A DNA stretch of 64,000 nucleotides from contig JAEYOW010000016.1 in the NCBI GenBank assembly GCA_023411375.1, positions 1 to 64,000 of the forward strand, read 5' to 3'. The notes under the pieces are model-generated. The model made no database searches. It worked only from the letters and a program-made list of their open reading frames with translations, and had not been told where the DNA came from. The first letter of the stretch is position 1. Each line of letters starts with the position of its first letter. Both the position numbers and the translations under genes were made by a program. This DNA comes from Bacillota bacterium. GTDB lineage: Bacteria > Bacillota > Clostridia > Christensenellales > Aristaeellaceae. Positions 1-8,364 of the stretch are shown here, in pieces.

Positions 1-127
1 CCTTGATTATTACAATAATCGCCGCATCAAGGCAAAGCTTAAGGGCTTGCCGCCTGCTATACACAGACAACAAGCCCTCTTGGCTGCTTAATTTTAAATA
101 TTTGTCTAACTTTTTGGGGTCAATTCA
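1..127 (+). mobile_element. Right end of an IS3-family (IS150-like) insertion sequence
   Basis: The window opens inside an insertion sequence. Positions 2-91 encode the last 29 residues of an IS3-type OrfB integrase. They are followed by an AT-rich tail and a terminal sequence at about 103-127 that, read inward on the minus strand, begins TGAATTGACCCC and continues AAAAAGTTAGACA. This is the kind of terminal inverted repeat found in IS150-group elements. The element ends about 34 bp past the clpX stop, so it sits immediately downstream of the tig-clpP-clpX operon. The exact end (122 or 127) cannot be fixed without the other terminus, which lies outside the window. Confidence 0.8.
2..91 (+). 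CDS. IS3-family transposase OrfB, C-terminal fragment (cut by window edge)
   Basis: Frame 2 reads through the window edge to a TAA at 89-91 and gives 29 residues with the motif YYNNRRIKAKLKGLPP followed by a short Q- and A-rich end. This is the characteristic C-terminus of IS3/IS150-group DDE transposases (rve integrase core, final helices), where a YNxxR-IK-KLKG segment closes the protein. The upstream part, including the catalytic DDE residues and OrfA, is outside the window, so it is not possible to say whether the transposase is intact. Confidence 0.8.
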   Translation, partial: LDYYNNRRIKAKLKGLPPAIHRQQALLAA

Positions 128-160
128 GGGCCGCACGGCATATTCTAAAACCATTGCGCT

Positions 161-1486
161 TCATGAAACGCTGGGTTCGCTGGATGCGCTTTTGGGGGGC
201 TTTTTCTCCGCGCCGGTATGGCCGCGGGTCTTGCGCGCCTGTACGCCCTCGCTTTTGATAAGCTTGGGCTTTTCCTTACCTAGCGCGCACTTCTCGCTGA
301 TGATGCATTGCTTCACGTCGTTACGGGAGGGAAGCTCAAACATCGTATCCATCAGCAGCCCTTCAATAATAGCGCGAAGGCCGCGTGCGCCGCTTTTCCG
401 CTCGATTGCCTGTTTGGCGATCAGCTTCAGGGCGGCAGGCTCAAAGAGAAGCTCGACCCCGTCCAGATCCATCAGGTATACGTACTGGCGCACCAGCGCG
501 TTTTTAGGCTCGGTCAGGATGCGCACCAGCTGAGATTCGTCAAGCTGATCAAGCGTAACGACAATCGGCAGGCGGCCGACAAATTCGGGAATCAACCCGA
601 ATTTAATCAAATCCTCAGGTCGAAGCTGCCTGAGCGCGGCGTTCAGGTTTTCCTCCTGCGTGCTCTTAAGCTCGCTGCCGAAGCCCAGCGTCTTTTTGCC
701 AATGCGGCTTTCGATGATGGGCGCGAGCCCATCAAAAGCGCCGCCGCAGATAAACAGAATGTTCGTGGTATCAATCTGGATGAACTCCTGGTGCGGATGC
801 TTTCGCCCGCCCTGCGGGGGAACGCTGGCAATGGTACCCTCCAGGATCTTTAACAGCGTCTGCTGTACGCCCTCGCCGCTTACATCGCGGGTGATAGAGG
901 GATTTTCGCTCTTGCGGGCGATCTTGTCGATCTCGTCGATGTAGATAATCCCGCGTTGTGCCAGCGGAATATCATAATCGGCATTCTGGATCAGCCGCAG
1001 TAGGATATTTTCAACGTCCTCGCCCACATAACCGGCCTCTGTCAGGCTGGTTGCGTCGGCAATGGCGAAAGGGACGCGCAGGATTTTCGCCAGCGTCTGC
1101 GCCAAAAAAGTTTTGCCGCAGCCGGTGGGGCCTACCATGAGGATGTTGCTCTTTTGAAGCTCCACATCATCTTCGGAGGGCGGAACGTCAATACGCTTGT
1201 AGTGGTTGTAAACCGCCACGGAAAGCGCGCGCTTGGCGTCGTCCTGACCGATGACATACTGATCCAGCACTTCCTTGATTTCCATGGGGCGCGGAATGTC
1301 GGCGGTGGTAATGGTGTCGTCGGGCGTAAAGTCGTCGCTGATGATTTCCTGGCAAAGCAGAATGCACTCGTTGCAGATCTGCACGTTCGGGCCGGCAACC
1401 ATGCGGCGTACCTGCTCGCTCGTCTTGCCGCAGAAACTGCAGCGCTTCAACTTGGGAATGCGGGGGTTGAAATCGTCTCCCGGCAT
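161..1486 (-). CDS. clpX: ATP-dependent Clp protease ATP-binding subunit ClpX
   Basis: AAA+ unfoldase that recognises tagged substrates and threads them into ClpP in the cytoplasm. The 441-residue protein has the N-terminal C4 zinc-binding domain (Cys16, Cys19, Cys38, Cys41), a Walker A motif GPTGCGKT near residue 120, a Walker B motif IIYIDEIDK near 180, and an LGFG loop near 265 at the position of the IGF loop that docks on ClpP. The last 40 residues form a charged low-complexity tail, slightly longer than usual. It is the last gene of tig-clpP-clpX, 12 nt after clpP. The start is an ATG with GAGGTGAG upstream. Confidence 0.98.
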   Translation of the reverse strand: MPGDDFNPRIPKLKRCSFCGKTSEQVRRMVAGPNVQICNECILLCQEIISDDFTPDDTITTADIPRPMEIKEVLDQYVIGQDDAKRALSVAVYNHYKRIDVPPSEDDVELQKSNILMVGPTGCGKTFLAQTLAKILRVPFAIADATSLTEAGYVGEDVENILLRLIQNADYDIPLAQRGIIYIDEIDKIARKSENPSITRDVSGEGVQQTLLKILEGTIASVPPQGGRKHPHQEFIQIDTTNILFICGGAFDGLAPIIESRIGKKTLGFGSELKSTQEENLNAALRQLRPEDLIKFGLIPEFVGRLPIVVTLDQLDESQLVRILTEPKNALVRQYVYLMDLDGVELLFEPAALKLIAKQAIERKSGARGLRAIIEGLLMDTMFELPSRNDVKQCIISEKCALGKEKPKLIKSEGVQARKTRGHTGAEKKPPKSASSEPSVS

Positions 1487-1498
1487 GTTCTCACCTCT

Positions 1499-2089
1499 TT
1501 ACTTGGCACTACGCGGATGGTAAATCTCGTCGATAATGCCATATTGCAGGCCTTCCTCTGCGCTCATAAAATAATCGCGCTCCACATCCTGCTTGACCCG
1601 CTCGATAGGCTGGCCAGTCATTTCAGACATCAGTCTGGTCATTTTTTCCTTGGTTTTCAACAGCCATTCAGCACGGATGGCGACATCCGTAGCCTGGCCG
1701 CTAGCGCCGCCGAGCGGCTGATGAATCATGATCTCGCTGTTGGGCAGTGCAAGACGCTTACCCTTCTGCCCGGCCATGAGCAAAAAAGCGCCCATGCTGG
1801 CGGCCATGCCGATACAGACCGTGCGAACATCGCACTTAATGTAGTTCATCGTATCGTAGATTGCCATGCCCGCGGTTACGCTGCCGCCGGGGCTGTTGAT
1901 ATACAGGGAAATGTCCGCGTCGGGATTCTCCATCTCCAAAAACAGGAGCTGCGCGACAACCAGGTTTGCCACGTCGTCGTCGATCTCCCCGCCGAGGAAG
2001 ACGATACGGTCTTTCAAAAGGCGGGAGTAAATATCAAACGAACGCTCGCCACGGTTCGTCTGTTCAATAACCATTGGGATCAAGCTCAT
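1499..2089 (-). CDS. clpP: ATP-dependent Clp protease proteolytic subunit ClpP
   Basis: Serine peptidase that forms the tetradecameric degradation chamber served by ClpX. The 196-residue reading begins MSLIPMVIEQT; I chose this ATG because AAGGAG lies 8 nt upstream, although the frame stays open 16 codons further. The catalytic serine is in AASMGAFLL, the histidine in MIHQPLGG and the aspartate in VERDYFMS, so the triad is complete. The length matches the family. It lies between tig (98 nt upstream) and clpX (12 nt downstream) in the conserved order found in many Bacillota. Confidence 0.98.
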   Translation of the reverse strand: MSLIPMVIEQTNRGERSFDIYSRLLKDRIVFLGGEIDDDVANLVVAQLLFLEMENPDADISLYINSPGGSVTAGMAIYDTMNYIKCDVRTVCIGMAASMGAFLLMAGQKGKRLALPNSEIMIHQPLGGASGQATDVAIRAEWLLKTKEKMTRLMSEMTGQPIERVKQDVERDYFMSAEEGLQYGIIDEIYHPRSAK

Positions 2090-2186
2090 ATCGTTCACTC
2101 CTTGCGTGTTTAGTCTTTGAAAACACGCGCACCGCAAGCTATACCTTCAAAGCATATGCATGCGATGCGCGCATTATGCGTATTGT

Positions 2187-3671
2187 TTACGCCTCGGCGC
2201 CGCTTTCAGCGTCGGCCTTCCGGCGGGTACGCTTGGTGGGCTTTTTTTCATCTTCGGCCTCGGGCTCAGCATTTTCCTGTGCTTGCGCGTCGGCATCAGC
2301 TTCGTCGGCTTTCCGGCGGGTACGCTTGGCAGGCTTCTGCTCATCGGAGGCCTCATTCCCGCCGCCTTCGGCGCCGGCTTCCTCATCGGTCACCTTCGCG
2401 TTATCCCACAACAGGTCAAGCGCCTTGTTGATGCGCACGCGATGCTTGAAGTAATCAAGCTGCGCGCCGCTGAAGGAGCTCTTGAGCTGATCAAGGGTCT
2501 GCTCCATTGAGGTGGCATAACCCTCCAGCATTTTATCCACCTCTGCATCATCCGCCTCAACGGCTTCCGCCTTGATGATCTCGTCGATCACCAGCTCGGA
2601 CTTGACGTTGTTAAGCGCCTCGGAGCGGTACATGTCGCGCATCTGCTGTTCGGTCTGGCCAATCATCTTAAGGTATTGTTCCAGCCCAAAGCCTTGCTGC
2701 TGCATGCGCCAGCCCATCTGCTGCATCATGTCGTCAAGCTTTTCCTCTACCATGGGTGCGGGCACGTCCACTTCCGCGTTGCCAACGACGGTATTTACCA
2801 GATCCTGCTTAGCCGCTTCCTCCGCCTGCGCGTCGGCCGCCTCCTGCATTTTCTTTTCAATATCGGCGCGATACTCGGCCAGGGTGTCGAAATCACTCAC
2901 CTCGGCGGCGAATTCGTCATCCAGTTCAGGAAGTTCCTCACGAGTAATGGCATGCAGCTTGACGTGGAAAACCGCGTCCTTGCCCTTGAGCTCCTCGGCG
3001 TGGTATTCCTCCGGGAAGGTAACGCTCAGGTCGCGCTCCTCGCCAATCGTCATGCCGATCATTTGCTCCTCAAAGCCCGGAATAAAGCTTCCGGAGCCAA
3101 TCATGAGGGTCTGGTGCTCGGCGGTGCCGCCGGCGAATTTCTCGCCGTCCACGCTGCCGCTGTAATCCAACTCGGCCTTGTCGCCGTTCTCAAGCGGGCG
3201 GTCGGTCACGTCCACGCTGCGGGCTACGCGTTTTTGCTCCTGAGCAATGCGGGCATCCACTTCCCCGGAGGTCACCTTGCGCACCTTGCGCGTAACGGTG
3301 ACGCCTTTATACTCGCCCAGCGTAACATCGGGCATGACAAAAACCTCGCACGAAAAAGCGAGATCCTTACCCTTTTCCATCTCCTGTACGTCCACCTCGG
3401 GACGGCCGACGGGCTTGAGGTCATTCTGTTCAACGGCGGTCATATAGGCTTCCGGAAAAAGAAGCTCCAGCGCATCATCATAGAAGATGCTCTCGCCGTA
3501 CATGCTCTCGATCAGCCTGCGGGGCGCTTTGCCCTTGCGGAAGCCGGGCACGTTGATGCGGCCGCGCATTTTGTGATAGGCCTTTTCAATGGCCTGCTCA
3601 AAATCGGCAGCGGGCGCCTTGAACGAGATTTTCACTTTGTTTCCGGACAGTTTTTCCACCGTGTGTTCCAT
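2187..3671 (-). CDS. tig: Trigger factor, ribosome-associated chaperone and PPIase, with basic repeat tail
   Basis: Ribosome-bound chaperone for nascent chains. The N-terminal domain has the ribosome-docking signature GFRKGKAP near residue 45. An FKBP-type PPIase domain follows at about 155-240, then the helical C-terminal substrate cradle. At 494 residues it is longer than the usual 430-450 because of a tail of about 65 residues in which an acidic Ala/Glu-rich linker carries two copies of a basic block, KPAKRTRRKAD and KPTKRTRRKAD. The ATG has AGGAGG 7 nt upstream. It is the first gene of the tig-clpP-clpX operon and has its own promoter at 3736-3764. Confidence 0.97.
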   Translation of the reverse strand: MEHTVEKLSGNKVKISFKAPAADFEQAIEKAYHKMRGRINVPGFRKGKAPRRLIESMYGESIFYDDALELLFPEAYMTAVEQNDLKPVGRPEVDVQEMEKGKDLAFSCEVFVMPDVTLGEYKGVTVTRKVRKVTSGEVDARIAQEQKRVARSVDVTDRPLENGDKAELDYSGSVDGEKFAGGTAEHQTLMIGSGSFIPGFEEQMIGMTIGEERDLSVTFPEEYHAEELKGKDAVFHVKLHAITREELPELDDEFAAEVSDFDTLAEYRADIEKKMQEAADAQAEEAAKQDLVNTVVGNAEVDVPAPMVEEKLDDMMQQMGWRMQQQGFGLEQYLKMIGQTEQQMRDMYRSEALNNVKSELVIDEIIKAEAVEADDAEVDKMLEGYATSMEQTLDQLKSSFSGAQLDYFKHRVRINKALDLLWDNAKVTDEEAGAEGGGNEASDEQKPAKRTRRKADEADADAQAQENAEPEAEDEKKPTKRTRRKADAESGAEA

Positions 3672-3735
3672 GCATTTTCCTCCTGGGCGGGCAGGCAGCT
3701 GCCTTAGCCATATTTATCAAAGGACACCATTTGAC

Positions 3736-3764
3736 AGTATATCATTCTTTGTGTATACATGCAA
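3736..3764 (-). promoter_or_regulatory. Promoter of tig-clpP-clpX
   Basis: On the minus strand TTGCAT (3764-3759) and TATACT (3741-3736) are separated by exactly 17 nt, about 65 nt upstream of the tig start. No CIRCE- or CtsR-like repeat was seen around it, so stress control through those repressors is not evident. Confidence 0.7.
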
Positions 3765-3808
3765 GAGTTGGCACAATTTTTTCACGCGCCGGCATAATGC
3801 ATCGAAAT

Positions 3809-3833
3809 GAAAAAAGGCAGATTTTACTCTGCC
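3809..3833 (-). terminator. Rho-independent terminator after the small exported protein
   Basis: Minus strand: GGCAGA, a short loop, TCTGCC, then a run of T (plus-strand A run 3809-3815). It lies about 30 nt past the stop of the gene at 3862-4368 and separates it from the tig promoter. Confidence 0.8.
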
Positions 3834-3861
3834 TTTTGCGTTGCCACCGGCTCCTGAAGTT

Positions 3862-4368
3862 TTATTTGAAGCCAAGGCTGGGCTTGCCCGAATAGGGCGT
3901 GAAAACGACGCTGCTGTACTCGACGACCACATACATGCCCTTTTCCAGTTCCAGGTCCGTCTCGGTTTTGTCTGTGGTTTCGTTGTAGCCCTTCGATTTT
4001 TCGTTGACAAGGCTCTCGCTTACATAATAATCGTCCCACTCAAGGTCCTTTTTGGTCTCGTCCAGCGTTTTACCGCACTTGATGTAGGCGCTGGCATAGC
4101 TGTCCGTTTCGCTGGCCTTGATGGTCCAATGCCCGGCGGGAATATCCACGCCCACTTCATATACGCCCTGCGGCACGGTTACTTCCTGCCAATCCTCGCT
4201 TTCCCACATCGCCAGATTAATCTGATCTTTAAGGGCTACGAGTTCGTCATAGCTCATGCCGGAAAGGTCGATAGCGGCGGACGACTGGTTGGTGCCGCTT
4301 ACCTGCGCAAGGGCGCTGGCGGAGCCGAGCGTCAAAACCGCTAAAAGAATTGCAATCAGTTTTTTCAT
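3862..4368 (-). CDS. Small exported protein of unknown function
   Basis: 168 residues starting MKKLIAIL, with AAGGAG about 9 nt upstream; an upstream in-frame ATG (4392) has no ribosome binding site. A type I signal peptide with cleavage expected after ASALA and no lipobox cysteine indicates export. The mature part contains the segment SYDELVALKDQINLAMW followed by EVTVPQGVYEVGVDIPAGHW, a compact beta-rich region of a kind I recognise from uncharacterised secreted clostridial proteins (VP-G-Y-VG-DIPAG). Function is not known. It is a single-gene unit between the tig promoter and the end of glgA, bounded by its own terminator at 3809-3833. Confidence 0.75.
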   Translation of the reverse strand: MKKLIAILLAVLTLGSASALAQVSGTNQSSAAIDLSGMSYDELVALKDQINLAMWESEDWQEVTVPQGVYEVGVDIPAGHWTIKASETDSYASAYIKCGKTLDETKKDLEWDDYYVSESLVNEKSKGYNETTDKTETDLELEKGMYVVVEYSSVVFTPYSGKPSLGFK

Positions 4369-4460
4369 GGGTATCGTCTCCTTTTTACTCAATGTGCTTT
4401 ATTTACTGCCCGCTTGGTACAATTCTGCATCCGGCCGCGTAGTTCCTGCCGCAGACGGAT

Positions 4461-5903
4461 TTATTCCTTGCCCGTAAGCTTGCGGTAAATCTTGACATAC
4501 TCGCCGGCGCTGTGCGTCCAGCTGTAATCGCCTTCCATGCCGCGCGCCTGAAGCACCTTGATAACATCCTTGCGCTCGTTGAAGTAATCAAGCGCCCGCT
4601 TGATGACGCTAAGCATGTCGTGCGCGTTGTAATTCAGGAAGGTGAAGCCGTTGCCTTCCCCGGAATAATCGTTGTAGCTCAAAACCGTATCGCGAAGTCC
4701 GCCTGTTTCGCGCACGATCGGCACCGTGCCATAGCGCAGCGAGATCAGCTGACTAAGGCCGCAGGGCTCAAACAGCGAAGGCATCAGGAAGAAATCCGCT
4801 CCCGCGTACATCCTGTGCGCCAACTCGTGATCCATCGCGAAGCGGGCGGCCATCCTGCCGCGGTATTGCTGCTCGGCCCAGCTGAACAGGTTGGTGTAGC
4901 GTGCGTCGCCCATGCCGAGCACGGCAAGCTGCGCGTTTTCGTTCATGATGTCGCCCAGCACGCAATCCACCAGGTCAAGGCCCTTTTGGTTTGTCAGGCG
5001 GCCAACCATGGCGATCAACGGAATGTCCGGGTTGACCTCCAGACCTAAGTCGCGCTGCAAGCCGGCCTTGTTTTCCGCTTTGCCGCTCATATCCTTCACG
5101 CTGTAATTCTTGTAAATCAGCGGATCGGTCGCGGGATTATATTCGTTTACGTCAATGCCGTTCAATACGCCGTAGAGCGAATCGCGCCGCGCGCGGATCA
5201 GCCCGTCCAGACGCTCGCCGTAATAGGCCGTGGTGATTTCCTCCGCATAGCTGGGGCTGACGGTGGAAATCGCGTCGCTGTATACCAGGCCGGCCTTCAT
5301 AAAGTTTGCGCAGCCAAAGCATTCCAGTTTGTCCGCGCTCCACAGCCCGTCGCCCAGGCCCAGCACGTCCTGAACCTCCTTGATGCCGAAAATGCCCTGA
5401 TACTGTAAATTGTGGATGGTAAACATCGTTCGGATCTGCGCGTAAAACGGCAGGTGCGCGTACTGGATTTTCAGCAAGGCGGGGATCATGCCGCTCTGCC
5501 AGTCGTGCGCGTGCAGCAAATCAGGCTTGAAATCCAGCAGCGGAAGGGCGTTGAGGCACGCGCGGCAGAAGAAGCCGTAGCGTTCGTACTCGTCGCCGCC
5601 CAGTCCGTAGATGTACGGGCGTCCGAAGTAATACTTGTTATCCAGAAAGTAGTAGGTTACGCCGTCCTTCTTGAGCTGTTGAACGCCGCAGTACTGTCTG
5701 CGCCATCCCAGCTGCACGTCGAAATGAAGCAAGAAATGCATTTGCTCCTGCCATTTTTGGGCGATGGACGTGTACATGGGCAATATCACGCGCACGTCAT
5801 GTCCTTCCCCGGCAAGCACAGGCGCAAGCGCGCCCACGACATCGGCCAGTCCGCCCGTTTTGATAAACGGTACGCACTCGCTTGCGGTAAACAGGATTTT
5901 CAT
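4461..5903 (-). CDS. glgA: Glycogen synthase (ADP-glucose-dependent, GT5)
   Basis: Transfers glucose from ADP-glucose to the non-reducing end of growing alpha-1,4-glucan. 480 residues with a GT-B fold: the N-terminal KTGGLADVVGAL motif (ADP-glucose binding), a central MVGRLTNQKG linker, and the C-terminal FEPCGLSQLISLRYGTVP with GGLRDTV, where the family's catalytic glutamate and phosphate-binding residues lie. I start at the ATG at 5903, 7 nt after GGAGGGG; a TTG two codons earlier is less likely. It is the last gene of glgB-C-D-A, 22 nt after glgD. Confidence 0.96.
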   Translation of the reverse strand: MKILFTASECVPFIKTGGLADVVGALAPVLAGEGHDVRVILPMYTSIAQKWQEQMHFLLHFDVQLGWRRQYCGVQQLKKDGVTYYFLDNKYYFGRPYIYGLGGDEYERYGFFCRACLNALPLLDFKPDLLHAHDWQSGMIPALLKIQYAHLPFYAQIRTMFTIHNLQYQGIFGIKEVQDVLGLGDGLWSADKLECFGCANFMKAGLVYSDAISTVSPSYAEEITTAYYGERLDGLIRARRDSLYGVLNGIDVNEYNPATDPLIYKNYSVKDMSGKAENKAGLQRDLGLEVNPDIPLIAMVGRLTNQKGLDLVDCVLGDIMNENAQLAVLGMGDARYTNLFSWAEQQYRGRMAARFAMDHELAHRMYAGADFFLMPSLFEPCGLSQLISLRYGTVPIVRETGGLRDTVLSYNDYSGEGNGFTFLNYNAHDMLSVIKRALDYFNERKDVIKVLQARGMEGDYSWTHSAGEYVKIYRKLTGKE

Positions 5904-5925
5904 GAGCAAACCCCTCCCCAGTTGT

Positions 5926-7047
5926 TTAGATGATCATGTTTTTTGAGATGACGATCGGGTAAGCGCTGGGACCGATCAGCCGCCCGTCATGCTTGATGAC
6001 GGCCTGCTTGTCCAGAATGCAGTTTTCCAGCTGCACGCCTTCCTCAATGTGGCTGTCCTGCATGATGATGCAGTTTTTTACGCTGGCCTCCTTGTCGATC
6101 TTCACCCCGCGGAAGAGCACGCTGTGCTCGACCATACCGTTTACGATACAGCCGTCCGCGACCATCGAATTGACGACCTTCGCCTCGTCCAGGTAGCGCG
6201 CGGGAAGCTCGTCGCGAACCTTGGTGTACACCGGCCTGTTATCCGGAAACAGCCGGTGGCGCACTTCCGGGTCCAGCGTGGCGAGATTAAACCGGAAGTA
6301 GCTCTGAACGCTGTCGAGGCGGAAGCATATATCTTTATATTCATACCCACACATTTTCATGCCCGCGTCGCGCGCCATGCGCTGGAAAATATCGCGCGTC
6401 AGGTCGTGGTAGCCGTGCGCCGCGCCGCGGTCCACAAGGTCCAGCAACAAATCCTTGCGCATCAGGAACACCTCCATGCAGGTGTTCTCGTAACGCGGCT
6501 TTGTGGGATCAATCTCGATATCGATGATCGAGCCGTCCGCGTCCAGATCAAGATAGGTTCCGTATTCCGGCCGTTGCATCTCGGGGGCGCGGGTGTGCAT
6601 CATCATCACGTCCGCGCCGCTTTTTTGGAATTTGTCGAACATGTCGTTGAAATTGGCGTTGAATACGATCAGGCTGTTGCACAAAAGCACGTATTCCTGA
6701 CGGCTGCGGCGCAGGTAGCCCATGTTGGAATGCAGCGCGTCCAGACCGCCGTTATATACGCCCACGTTTTCGCGGGTTAGAAACGGCGGCAGAATATAGA
6801 GGCCGTCGTTTTTGCCGTGCAGATCCCATTCCTTTCCACTGCCCAGGTGATCCATCAAGCTGTGGTAATTCTTCTGCATGATCACGCCGACATTGCGGAT
6901 TCCGCTGCCAACCATGCTGCTGACCAGAAAATCGATTACGCGGTAGCGCCCGGCCACGGGCATGGCGGCGATGGCGCGCAGCAGCGTCAGCTCCCGAAGG
7001 AAGCTGTCCTTTTCACCGGTATAAATCACACCCATTACATTTTTCAT
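5926..7047 (-). CDS. glgD: GlgD, non-catalytic regulatory subunit of ADP-glucose pyrophosphorylase
   Basis: 373 residues with the nucleotidyltransferase plus left-handed beta-helix architecture of GlgC, but the catalytic N-terminal loop is changed. Where GlgC has the glycine-rich GGQGSRL pyrophosphorylase motif, GlgD reads GVIYTGEKDSFLREL. Such subunits are known in Bacillota to form heterotetramers with GlgC and raise its activity without catalysing on their own; that role is inferred here. The C-terminal helix shows hexapeptide repeats (VNSMVADGCIVNG). The ATG has GAGGAG 6 nt upstream. It follows glgC by 32 nt. Confidence 0.93.
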   Translation of the reverse strand: MKNVMGVIYTGEKDSFLRELTLLRAIAAMPVAGRYRVIDFLVSSMVGSGIRNVGVIMQKNYHSLMDHLGSGKEWDLHGKNDGLYILPPFLTRENVGVYNGGLDALHSNMGYLRRSRQEYVLLCNSLIVFNANFNDMFDKFQKSGADVMMMHTRAPEMQRPEYGTYLDLDADGSIIDIEIDPTKPRYENTCMEVFLMRKDLLLDLVDRGAAHGYHDLTRDIFQRMARDAGMKMCGYEYKDICFRLDSVQSYFRFNLATLDPEVRHRLFPDNRPVYTKVRDELPARYLDEAKVVNSMVADGCIVNGMVEHSVLFRGVKIDKEASVKNCIIMQDSHIEEGVQLENCILDKQAVIKHDGRLIGPSAYPIVISKNMII

Positions 7048-7079
7048 GGTGTTCTCCTCACTTCCTCAGCATTTTTCCG

Positions 7080-8252
7080 TTACTCGGCGCGCTGCTCGCC
7101 GGCCTTGACGACCGTGCCCGCCGGCAAGGTGACCTGCTGCCCGACCACCGCGATATTGCCCGTTTGCTCGCCGACCATCGCGCCCGCGCCGATGACGGCG
7201 CCCTCGGCAACGATTGCTCGGCAGACCTGCGCCCCGCGCTCCACCACCGCGCCGGGCATAAGCACGCTGTCGGTTACGTTGGCGCCTTCCTTAACGGTGA
7301 CGCCCGCGAACAGCACGCTGTGATCCACCTTGCCGTAAACTTCGCAGCCCTCGGTAATCAGGCTGTTTTTCACGCTTGCGCCGTCCGCGATAAAGTGCGG
7401 CGCCATACCGGGATTACGGCCGTAGATGCGCCATTTTTTATCGTAGAGGTCGATGGGCATGGGTAAAGTCAGCAGGTCCATGTTTGCCTCCCAAAGGCTT
7501 TCGATGGTGCCGACATCCTTCCAGTATCCCTCAAAATCGTAGGCGTACATGCGCTGCTTGTCGTTTAGCATATTGGGAATGATGTTTTTGCCGAAATCGT
7601 TGGAGCTTGTAGGATCGGCGGCGTCGTCAATGAGGTATTTGCGCAGCTTGTCCCACGTGAAGATATACACGCCCATGCTGGCTTTGTTGCTTCTGGGCTT
7701 GGCCGGCTTTTCCTCAAACTCCTCGATGATGTTGTCCTTACCCGTATTCATGATGCCAAAACGGCTGGCCTCATCCCAGGGCACCTCGCGCACGGCGATG
7801 GTGCAATCCGCGCCGTTTTGGATGTGGAAGTGAAGCATGGCGTTGTAATCCATCTTGTAAATGTGGTCGCCGCTTAAAATAAGCACATATTCGGTATTGA
7901 ACTGCTCGATAAACTGCAGGTTCTGGTAGATCGCGTTGGCAGTGCCCGAGTACCACTCGCCGCTTTTGCCCTTTACGTAGGGCGGAAGCACATACACGCC
8001 GCCATGGGCAAGGTCCAGATCCCAGGGGGAGCCGCTGCCGATGTAAGCGTTGAGCTTGAGCGGTTGATACTGGGTCAGCACGCCTACGACGTCGATGGCG
8101 CTGTTTGTGCAGTTGCTGAGCGGAAAATCGATAATGCGGTATTTGCCGCCATATGGGATCGCCGGCTTGGCCATATCGGCCGTCAGGATGCCGAGACGGC
8201 TTCCCTGGCCGCCGGCCAAAAGCATTGCGACGCATTGCTTTTTGTTCATCAT
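7080..8252 (-). CDS. glgC: Glucose-1-phosphate adenylyltransferase, catalytic subunit
   Basis: Makes ADP-glucose from glucose-1-phosphate and ATP, the committed step of glycogen synthesis. The 390-residue protein has the catalytic GGQGSRLGILT loop, KPAIPYGGKYRIIDFPLSNC, the sugar-phosphate region (YSGTANAIYQN) and a hexapeptide-repeat C-terminus. The chosen start is the first of two adjacent ATGs (8252), 11 nt after AAGGAG; the ATG at 8276 would place that ribosome binding site inside the gene. It lies 112 nt after glgB and 32 nt before glgD in one operon. Confidence 0.96.
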   Translation of the reverse strand: MMNKKQCVAMLLAGGQGSRLGILTADMAKPAIPYGGKYRIIDFPLSNCTNSAIDVVGVLTQYQPLKLNAYIGSGSPWDLDLAHGGVYVLPPYVKGKSGEWYSGTANAIYQNLQFIEQFNTEYVLILSGDHIYKMDYNAMLHFHIQNGADCTIAVREVPWDEASRFGIMNTGKDNIIEEFEEKPAKPRSNKASMGVYIFTWDKLRKYLIDDAADPTSSNDFGKNIIPNMLNDKQRMYAYDFEGYWKDVGTIESLWEANMDLLTLPMPIDLYDKKWRIYGRNPGMAPHFIADGASVKNSLITEGCEVYGKVDHSVLFAGVTVKEGANVTDSVLMPGAVVERGAQVCRAIVAEGAVIGAGAMVGEQTGNIAVVGQQVTLPAGTVVKAGEQRAE

Positions 8253-8364
8253 GGGAGGGGTCACTCCTTTTTGCATTCTATAAGATACCGCGATTGGATA
8301 GGGGAGAGCGCGTCACAGGGCGCGTTTTCCGCGCGATGCGCCTTTGGGGCGGCCGCGCGAGAGT

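Noticed and set aside
2676..3707. 343-codon plus-strand open frame over trigger factor
   Set aside because: Antisense shadow of tig caused by high GC; the product resembles no family.
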